From CAVVVS01 sp963751355 (GTDB lineage: Bacteria > Bacteroidota > Ignavibacteria > Ignavibacteriales > Ignavibacteriaceae), in the NCBI GenBank assembly GCA_963751355.1, contig CAVVVS010000126.1, positions 1-22,616 on the forward strand: DNA of 22,616 bases. The letters are read 5' to 3'. The notes under the pieces are model-generated. The model was not told the origin of the DNA. It searched no databases and saw nothing but the letters and a program-made list of their open reading frames with translations. Below are positions 16,707 through 22,616 of the stretch, in pieces. The position numbers and the translations under genes were made by a program. Position 1 is the first letter of the stretch; every line of letters starts with the position of its first letter.

Positions 16707-16853
16707 AAACTCATCACCACCCTTCTCTTACAAAGTAAGAGAAGGGCTTGTTAAATATCATGACTTGTTGTTCATTTACCGTCAGGACATTATCATTTAT
16801 CGTTTTATAGTCAATCAGTCTCTCTCTTTCAGGAGAGAGATTAGAGTGAGTTT
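16707..16853. repeat. MITE/REP-like intergenic element with two internal hairpins
   Basis: The ends AAACTCA (16707-16713) and TGAGTTT (16847-16853) are inverted repeats. Just inside each end lies a strong hairpin: CCCTTCTCTTA/TAAGAGAAGGG (16720-16730/16736-16746, 11 bp) and TCTCTCTC/GAGAGAGA (16819-16826/16833-16840, 8 bp). The roughly 147-bp unit has no ORF. Symmetry of this kind is typical of miniature non-autonomous elements or paired REP sequences. No second copy is in the window. Confidence 0.45.
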
Positions 16854-16960
16854 AATTTATTTTTGACGGATATGAAATAAATTAAATAATTGAAAATTAT
16901 TCGTTTTAATATTTGTAATAAAATATTATCTTTGTAGTAATAAAATTAAAATTAATGAAA

Positions 16961-17040
16961 TTCAGCAATCTTTAACCCTAAGATATGGGTGAGTGGCTGA
17001 ATCCCGAAAGTGTTCGGGATTGCTAAAGTGTTTTACTCTC
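16961..17040 (+). pseudogene. Decayed partial copy of tRNA-Ser
   Basis: The 16 bases TGGGTGAGTGGCTGAA at 16986-17001 are identical to the D-arm region of the intact tRNA-Ser at 17087-17102. Homology extends upstream (TTCAG and TTTAACCC occur before both) and downstream (TGCTAAA with the anticodon GCT, then TTTACTCTC against CATACTCTT). The acceptor stem does not pair, the T-arm and 3' end are missing, and an 18-base palindrome replaces the 5' side of the anticodon stem. It is a tandem duplicate that has degenerated. Confidence 0.65.
17001..17020. repeat. Palindrome inside the tRNA-Ser remnant
   Basis: ATCCCGAA (17001-17008) and TTCGGGAT (17013-17020) form an 8-bp stem with an AGTG loop. It sits where the anticodon stem should start, lengthening that region by about 8 bases compared with the intact gene. 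Confidence 0.6.
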
Positions 17041-17079
17041 TTATTATTTATTAATTTTGTTTAGTTCAGTTTTTAACCC

Positions 17080-17169
17080 GGAGAGGTGGGTGAGTGGCTG
17101 AAACCAACGGTTTGCTAAACCGTCATACTCTTTAACGGGGTATCGAGGGTTCGAATCCCTCCCTCTCCG
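17080..17169 (+). tRNA. tRNA-Ser (anticodon GCU)
   Basis: GGAGAGG (17080-17086) pairs with CCTCTCC (17162-17168), and the discriminator base is G17169. The D-arm GTGAGTGGCTGAA, an anticodon arm ACGGT-TTGCTAA-ACCGT with GCT at 17114-17116, a long variable arm and a T-arm GAGGGTTCGAATCCCTC are all present. The 90-nt length with a long variable arm is diagnostic of class II tRNA-Ser; it decodes AGC/AGU. CCA is not encoded. A terminator follows within 4 bases. Confidence 0.97.
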
Positions 17170-17172
17170 CTT

Positions 17173-17207
17173 AGCCTTTGAAAAATATAATTTTCGAAGG
17201 CTTTTTT
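17173..17207 (+). terminator. Intrinsic terminator of tRNA-Ser
   Basis: AGCCTTTGAAAA (17173-17184) pairs with TTTTCGAAGGCT (17191-17202), a 12-bp stem with one wobble, followed by a run of T through 17207. Confidence 0.9.
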
Positions 17208-17333
17208 ATTGAGAAAGCAATGATGGAGAGAAACCCCAATAGAGTTAGAAAATGACAAAATATTAATTAATTTATTAATTAATTTTCTATTCAATTTTTA
17301 TCACTATTCAACTACTCAAAGAGCTTAAAAATG

Positions 17334-17389
17334 AAAAAAGCCCGAAAGGGAAATCAAGGGAGTTGAAGCCCTATAAAACCTTTCAGGCT
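17334..17389 (-). terminator. Compound terminator-like hairpin on the minus strand, no gene upstream
   Basis: AGCCCGAAAGG (17339-17349) pairs with CCTTTCAGGCT (17379-17389), an 11-bp stem with one wobble enclosing a smaller AGGG/CCCT hairpin (17357-17360/17369-17372). On the minus strand it runs straight into six U (A6 at 17334-17339). No minus-strand ORF lies within about 2.2 kb upstream of it, so if it works it ends a short non-coding or unrecognised transcript. Confidence 0.5.
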
Positions 17390-17889
17390 AATTTCAGTTT
17401 CAAACTTATTTTCATTTCCAACTTTCTGATTTTTCTTTCTAAAATACACTTCTAAAATTTATTGTCAATATGCATGAAATTAGACACCGTATTAAACTAT
17501 TAATTTTAAAGAAATTAACAATAAAATATTTTTGTTGTATTCTTATTTATTCATTGGTTTCAGTTTTCAGTTAAAAGTTAAAAAGTTGGAATAAGAATCT
17601 TTTAATCTTCACACTGAGCAAACTAATTTTCTCCAAATACTACTTGCTTTAAATAATTAAAATATATAATTTTAATGCCGTAGATTTTTAGGGAGCTACG
17701 ATAAGACAGACCACTTAAGACAAACGTATAATTTATTTAACAACGAGATAATCAAATAATTGATATTGAAGTTAAATAGATTGCATACCACTTATTTCTG
17801 GTGATATCCAATTTTGATAAAGTAAACGACAAAATTTTTAGTTTTACGATTAACTTCTAATAAGTTGTAATTATAAATTATTACTAAGC
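17390..17889. other. AT-rich intergenic stretch, no gene seen
   Basis: About 500 very AT-rich bases between the orphan minus-strand terminator and the promoter of the small-gene cassette. No ORF, tRNA or direct repeat is visible. If the terminator at 17334-17389 belongs to a small RNA, its gene would lie here on the minus strand. Confidence 0.4.
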
Positions 17890-17918
17890 TTGACAGAAGA
17901 TAATTCTCAACTTTTAAT
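17890..17918 (+). promoter_or_regulatory. Sigma70-like promoter of the small-gene cassette
   Basis: TTGACA (17890-17895), a 17-base spacer, then TTTAAT (17913-17918): a perfect -35 and a five-of-six -10 at ideal spacing. The ATG at 17969 follows after a leader of about 40-45 bases. This is a better housekeeping-type promoter than any other I found in the window. Confidence 0.6.
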
Positions 17919-17968
17919 TTACTAGGGAGTTCTATACTACCTCATTATAAAGCTAAAAAGGAGTTATT

Positions 17969-18558
17969 ATGTCAGAGGCGGAAATAGAAAGGTTAAATAA
18001 AGTCTATTCTAAGATGTTAGATACTGACTTACTTGAAGTATTGGAAAATTCTAAAGATTATACAAAAATAGCTCTCGAGATTGCAAAAGGAGAAATTGAA
18101 AGAAGAGGTGGTGTAAATCAAGTTAAAGAAAACATAAGAAAAACTGTTGATACTCCCCCATCTGATGAAAAAGTGATTACAGTTGGGGAGCATATTTTAT
18201 TAACAAATGAAATAAGAGTGAGGTTATTTGCTTTCGGTTTTTCATATTTATCATCATAGTTTATTTATATACGTGTACCGATACTTTTATGTCTAAGGAA
18301 GCTATAAGGGACAAGTATGTTAAGATAGCTACAAACTGTATCGTTGGTGCCAGTAGACAAACAAAAAACTACTTAAATGATTTTGATACAGATAGATTAT
18401 ATGGTGCTAGAGAATATTATAGAAGTGCAATACATAATTGGATGGCTGCAATTGATGCTGTTGATGGCGATAACAAATTTGATAAAGAAATGAAGTCAAA
18501 TATTAGAACATATTGGGATAAAGCATATGACATTCCATTACCCAATTATTTAAAATAG
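17969..18558 (+). pseudogene. Single-pass membrane protein split by a frameshift
   Basis: The 5' frame starts at ATG 17969 behind AAAAAGGAG and encodes a soluble N-terminal module (EIERLNKVYSKM, then DLLEVLENSKDYTKIALEIA and EIERRGG, a pattern found at the start of various membrane proteins). It ends at TAG 18256-18258. In the next frame an open stretch begins FFIFIIIVYLYTC, an obvious membrane segment, and continues through MSKEAIRDKYVKIATN to the stop at 18556-18558. One extra T in the T5 run at 18238-18242 joins them into about 196 residues: helical module, one TM helix (LFAFGFFIFIIIVYLY), and a helical C-terminal domain. The ATG at 18289 has no ribosome binding site, supporting a single gene. 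Either it is broken or frameshifting or sequencing error is involved. Function unknown. Confidence 0.55.
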
Positions 18559-18608
18559 AAATATAGATTAAAAAATAATATCTCAAATTTAATTTAGGGG
18601 AATAAATT

Positions 18609-18959
18609 ATGCGTATCTCAAAAAGTGTATTGTTCGAAGTATTAGATGCAATCAGAATAGAGAAAGAAATCTCTGTTAAGCATCCCAGTTTCGATTATAA
18701 TAAATACGAAACTTCCCATATTGCAGCTTTATTAGAAAAGGCTTCTCTAGTTGAAATAACCCAATTAAGACCGATAACAATTAAACGAAAAAGTAATTGG
18801 GGAAGAAGGAAAAACGATAACATCTGGAGGGAATTAAAAAATAAACTAACTGCTGGTACTAAATTCTATACCCCAGTAAATCATGTCCAAAATATTATTA
18901 CTGAATGGAAGGAGGACGAGGTTAAATATTTTTCTAATAATAGTCTATCTAAAAATTAA
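18609..18959 (+). CDS. Small protein resembling DUF2513, 116 aa
   Basis: TTAGGGGA lies 9 bases before the ATG. The protein is basic and soluble with no membrane segment. The pattern VLFEVLDAIR ... FDYNKYETSHIAALLEKASLVEI, then NDNIWRELKNKL, is reminiscent of the DUF2513 family, small proteins with a winged-helix-like fold often carried by phages and islands; the match is by eye and partial. It lies 50 bases after the frameshifted membrane protein and 31 before the HNH gene, all on one strand, so co-transcription from the promoter at 17890 is likely. A nucleic-acid-related or regulatory role would fit but is not shown. Confidence 0.5.
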   Translation: MRISKSVLFEVLDAIRIEKEISVKHPSFDYNKYETSHIAALLEKASLVEITQLRPITIKRKSNWGRRKNDNIWRELKNKLTAGTKFYTPVNHVQNIITEWKEDEVKYFSNNSLSKN

Positions 18960-18990
18960 TTTATAGCTTAAATTATTGTAATATTATTAA

Positions 18991-19578
18991 ATGTGTGTAG
19001 TTTATTTTTTCGCAGCAATTATTACATTTTATATGCTCATTACCGATCCAGGCGAAATATTGGGTATATTTATTCTGGTGATTATTTTATTTCTAATTGA
19101 GATTTCATTAAGAAAGCCTGAAGTAAATAATTCGGAGAAAAAAAAGCCTAGTATAGACAATAGTTCAAAACAAAAAGCTTTAGATATTAGAAATATACCC
19201 CCAGAGATAAAAAGAAAAGTATTTGAACGAGATTCAGGCTCTTGTAATGTTTGTGGTTCTCAGAAAAAGCTCAACTTTAATATCATAAACCCTACTACGG
19301 TAGGAGGAAAACTTGATGATCCCGATAATATTAGAATATTATGTTCAGAGTGTAAAGGTTTTTCACTAGGGTACGGTCATGATAGGAAGACTCCTGATTA
19401 TGTAAAAAATTTTATTTCTATAAGAGATGATCATAAATGTGTTTATTGTGGAAGCTCACTAAATTTATGTTATGATCATATTATACCTTTCAGTTTAGGT
19501 GGGAGTAGTGTTGATTTTGATAATATTCAGTTGGTTTGTCAACATTGTAATTCAAGGAAAAATAAAAATTTTTGGTAA
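18991..19578 (+). CDS. Membrane-anchored protein with two tandem HNH domains
   Basis: The protein has 195 residues. Residues 2-17 and 24-40 are hydrophobic segments (VVYFFAAIITFYMLI; LGIFILVIILFLIEISL), a membrane hairpin that leaves the rest on one side, probably the cytoplasm. A charged linker (41-66) follows. HNH-1 (about 76-122) has C85/C88 and C118/C121, but the catalytic DH is replaced by N97-I98. HNH-2 (about 141-195) is complete: C150/C153, D162-H163 in YDHIIPFSLGG, N178, and C183/C186 in LVCQHCNSRK. The two copies align without gaps across the core, so they arose by internal duplication. HNH domains cut DNA in restriction, homing, CRISPR and anti-phage systems. The ATG has no clear ribosome binding site, so the start and first TM could differ. 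It is the last gene of the cassette. Confidence 0.75.
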   Translation: MCVVYFFAAIITFYMLITDPGEILGIFILVIILFLIEISLRKPEVNNSEKKKPSIDNSSKQKALDIRNIPPEIKRKVFERDSGSCNVCGSQKKLNFNIINPTTVGGKLDDPDNIRILCSECKGFSLGYGHDRKTPDYVKNFISIRDDHKCVYCGSSLNLCYDHIIPFSLGGSSVDFDNIQLVCQHCNSRKNKNFW

Positions 19579-19678
19579 TAAGTTTTTAGAAAATGGGTAA
19601 TAGTTTTTTAGTTTTTAGAGTTATTAGTGGTAGTGTAAATACTTTATTTTTCGAATTATTTTTATTTAGTCATTTTCT

Positions 19679-19927
19679 TCAATACTCCCACTTAGGATGA
19701 CTAATCGGAAAGCGGTTTAATTCATCTTTGTAGCTTCTCCAGAGAGGCATGTATTTGTCCATGAGTTTTCGGAATCGGTCATTGTGATGGCGTTCTAAAA
19801 GATGTATGAGTTCATGGACGATAATATATTCTAAGCATTTATTGGGTTTCTTTGCAAGTTCTAAATTTATCCAGATGCGCTTTTCAATAATGTTGCAGGA
19901 ACCCCATTTTGTCTTCATTAATTTCAC
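19679..19927 (-). pseudogene. YgjP-type (DUF45) metallopeptidase, C-terminal remnant
   Basis: This 82-residue frame has the diagnostic end of YgjP/M48-like metallopeptidases: MKTKWGSCN, then EYIIVHELIHLLERHHNDRF with the zinc-binding HELIH and the third-ligand region, closing WRSYKDELNRFPISHPKWEY. Full proteins are about 230-240 residues; the N-terminal 60% is missing. In the same frame only GV and a few more residues extend upstream before a stop at about 19961. The GTG at 19927 would be the only start. Genes of this family often follow type I restriction hsdR genes, but no hsdR is recognisable here. Probably inactive. Confidence 0.7.
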
Positions 19928-20139
19928 TCCCCCTTTACTACGGTATAAATCTTGGCATAATCATCATGTTCAATGGAAAGCACTTCGATTTTTTTATTGG
20001 TTAACCGGGCTCTCAATAAGTTATAAAAAAATGCATGCGAAAAGTTAATTATCTCTTTCACTGGGTATATCTGATATACAAATTTAATTAGTTCTGAATT
20101 TATTTCATTAGGTTTTTCTAACGGAATAAAATGCCCGCA
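19924..20139 (-). pseudogene. Remnant of an unidentified gene upstream of the YgjP stub
   Basis: A minus-strand frame open from 20139 to the TGA at 19924-19926 reads about 71 residues, including IPLEKPNEINSELIKFVYQI and KIEVLSIEHDDYAKIYTVV. The amino-acid composition is protein-like, but there is no plausible start codon or ribosome binding site. Its end overlaps the start of the YgjP stub. I do not recognise the family; a C-terminal fragment of a restriction-system protein would fit the context but is only a guess. Confidence 0.35.
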
Positions 20140-20265
20140 TTAAATTACTAAAATCAATTTTGATTTGTGTATTTTCGCCGAACAGGTTTACGTAATTTCT
20201 AAAGTAGTACTTTTATGAAACTAATCTGGTTGGAATCAATTTATCATTTAATCCGGAAATAAATT

Positions 20266-22538
20266 CTAAAATTCTAAGCTCACTCCCAGTGAGGGTAAAA
20301 TTCCAATTCCTTCACCTTTTTCAACTGTTTGTGTCCTTGGATCCCAGCGGATAGAGTTACGGCTTTTATTATTATAAACATTTTGAACATCGATATAGAT
20401 TATTAAAGTAAGCTTCTCAAAATACCATCTTCTATCTACTCTCAGATCGAGACTGTGCAAAGGATTAAAATAATCGGTTAAATATTTAGAGACCAACTGC
20501 GATCCATCAGATTCAAAAGGCGTATACGGGCTTCCGGACGCAAAACGGAATTTTAAACTGGCTTCCCATTTTTCATTAAATTTATAACCACCGGATAAAT
20601 TTAAAATCCATTTTTGGTCATAAATGCCAGGCCTCGTAATTCCATCGAGGGGTGTGAATTTAGTTTCGCTGTAAGTGAGACTGAGAATGCCGTAAAATTT
20701 TAGTTGAGATAATTTCTTCTGAATAGAAAGTTCAATTCCTTTGCTGTTCCCTTTACCTTTATTTGTTAATGGCTCTAATCCAAATGATGAAAAGTTATCT
20801 TCTGATCCGGAAAATCCAGCGCCTGTATTTGCTAAAACTAAATATGGCCTTATCAAGCTAGTCGGATAATCAGAATATAACTTATAAAATGCTTCCATCT
20901 TAATCAGCGCATCTTCTCTGAAAAGATGATCAATTCCTAAAATTAAATGTTCCGCACGAATATCTATCAAATTATTTTTATTTTCATCAAACGCAAGCCA
21001 AATATATGAAGGCGACTGATAGTAAACTCCCCCGCTCGCGTTGAGTGAAGTTAATTCAGTAAGATTATATGATGCGGAAATTCTCGGGCTTAGATAAAAT
21101 TTCTTTTTAAAGGATTAAAATAATCGAGTCTTAGGCCTAAATTTGTTTTTAATTTGCCGAAAAAAATATTATTCAAGTTTAAATACGCAGATGATTTTGA
21201 ATAATTCCCTTTTGTATTTAAAAGATTAATCGGAAGAACATCCCCGAAAGAAGTAACAAAATTTGGTAATAAAACATCAGCTTCAAACTTTATATATTTT
21301 CCCATTATCCCTGCTGAAATTTCTGATGAAGAAGAAAATTTATAAACCACATCTGCTCTAAGGGAATTTTCTTGTTCTCTTGAAATATTTTTAAATATAG
21401 GATTTAGCAGAGTATCTCTTTGTTGGGTATTATAATCAACATAAGTTCTGCTGAGAATAATATTAAAAAATCCGTCTTGTATCAAACGTTGATAATATAT
21501 TCCGGTTACATATTGTTTTTGATCGCTGCCAAGAATCCTGGAATTATCAAATCTCTTGTCCGCGGTCTCATTAAAATATTTCACATTATCAAAAGCACCA
21601 ACAAACAAAAAAGATATTCTGCTGGAATTATCTAATTTAAAATTTGCCTTTGATATTAAGTCATAGTATTCCGGAACAAATCCAAATCCGGCAGCCTTAA
21701 AAATAAAATCAAGATAACTTCTTCTGGCAGAAAAGATAAAATTATTATTATCACCAATCGGGCCTTCCAAATTAATGCCAAACTGTGAAGCAGAAATTGT
21801 TGCTTTCCCTCCCAGCCTGTCTTCGCGACCGTTTCTTAAATTAATTTTTAATACAGAAGAAAGCTTATCGCCGTATTCCGCAGAAAATCCCCCCGTTGAA
21901 AATGAAGTTTCTTTTACATAATCGAGATTTATATAACTTAACGGGCCGCCGGACGCACCTTGGGTACCAAAATGATTTATGTTTGGTATTTCTATTCCAT
22001 CTAAAATATATAAATTTTCAGAGGGCGCTCCGCCGCGTACGATCAAGTCATTTCTACCAGGATCCGCTTGAGCAACACCCGGTAAAACAGATAAAGCTCT
22101 TACAACATCTTCAAACCCTCCTGGTATTCTTCTAATCTCTTCATATCCAAATTTTCTGGTACTGATAATATCCGTTGGAGCTTTAGAAAAATATCCTGCA
22201 TTAACTGTTACATTCTGAAGTTGAATTGTTTCTTCTGTAAGATTAAAATCAACTTGTGCTGGTTTTGATGACCGCACTACAATATCTGTCTTAATTTCTG
22301 ATGAATAACCAATAATAGAAGCTTTTACTTGATACGAATTTACAGGTATTCCTGCTATTTCAAATTTTCCATCTAAATCTGTTGCCGCCCCATAATTTGT
22401 TCCTATCAAGATGACATTCACTCCAAGCAAAGGCTGGTTACTAACAGCATCAGTTACTTTTCCGTAAATAGAACCTTTTTCATCTTGTGCTAAAATTAAT
22501 GAAGACAATAAAGAAAGGATTAAAAGAATTTTTCCCAT
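20266..22538 (-). pseudogene. TonB-dependent receptor interrupted by a one-base frameshift
   Basis: GGGGAAA directly precedes the ATG at 22538. Residues 1-17 are a signal peptide. Residues of about 22-105 form a carboxypeptidase-regulatory-like domain (LIGTNYGAATDLDGKFEIAG), and about 130-240 the plug (GFEDVVRALSVLPGV, DLIVRGGAPSENLYILDGIE, STGGFSAEYGDKLSSVLKI). The barrel follows. The first frame ends at 21090 with NPLKRNFI. The next frame continues FYLSPRISASYNLTELTS ... into the second half (LVLANTGAGFSG ... DVQNVYNNKSRNSIRWDP ... GVSLEF) down to 20266. Adding one A to the A5 run (complement of 21104-21108) restores NPLKKKFYLSPRI and a single protein of about 758 residues. It is either a recent inactivation or a homopolymer sequencing error. 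Substrate unknown; there is no SusD partner. Confidence 0.85.
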
Positions 22539-22616
22539 TTTCCCCTTTTTTATTTAATATTTAGCTAATTAAAATTACTAATGCAATATAAGGTACACCC
22601 CATTCCCTGGACATTT

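Noticed and set aside
1..22616. CRISPR array
   Set aside because: No regularly spaced direct repeats were seen on either strand, and no cas genes are present.

Overview
The window looks like chromosomal DNA of a member of the Ignavibacteria (Bacteroidota/Chlorobi branch). The grounds are low GC content, a secreted protein ending in a type IX secretion (T9SS) C-terminal domain with the NYPNPFNP signature common in that group, two TonB-dependent receptors with carboxypeptidase-regulatory-like N-terminal domains, and candidate promoters of the Bacteroidota TAnnTTTG type. This is inference from gene content; no similarity search could be run.

Region 1 (1-3716) has a small secreted HEAT-repeat protein followed by what reads as a decaying sugar-acid catabolic locus: the C-terminal stub of an alpha-L-rhamnosidase (-), the C-terminal stub of an unidentified gene (+), an intact mutarotase-like protein, a fumarylacetoacetate-hydrolase (FAH) family gene interrupted by one TAA, and a stub of a short-chain dehydrogenase. 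The + strand genes keep operon-like ATGA overlaps, so a rhamnose/fucose-type oxidative pathway probably once worked here.

Region 2 (3717-13235, all - strand) holds a T9SS-exported protein, the N-terminal half of a DnaE-type DNA polymerase (PHP plus palm, all three catalytic Asp present, fingers onward absent), then guaB - glycosyltransferase - purD in one direction, and gcdH (glutaryl-CoA dehydrogenase) upstream of guaB and separated from it by a strong terminator. guaB and purD belong to purine synthesis; the glycosyltransferase is translationally coupled to purD.

Region 3 (13351-16538, +) is a small membrane-anchored His/Cys-containing protein followed by a TonB-dependent receptor, possibly a metal-related uptake pair.

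Region 4 (16539-20265) is accessory in character: a hairpin-rich MITE-like repeat, a decayed copy of tRNA-Ser next to an intact tRNA-Ser(GCU), an orphan minus-strand terminator, and then a cassette of small genes behind a good TTGACA/TTTAAT promoter. The cassette contains a frameshifted membrane protein, a DUF2513-like protein, and a membrane-anchored protein with two tandem HNH domains of which the first has lost its catalytic His. It is followed on the other strand by stubs of a YgjP-type metallopeptidase and an unidentified gene. This is the part most likely to hold something undescribed, although no integrase or transposase is visible.

Region 5 (20266-22538, -) is a second TonB-dependent receptor, split by a one-base deletion in an A5 run. 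Several genes in the window are broken. Two breaks are single-base homopolymer deletions that could be sequencing errors; the others (large truncations, multiple substitutions) look like genuine decay.
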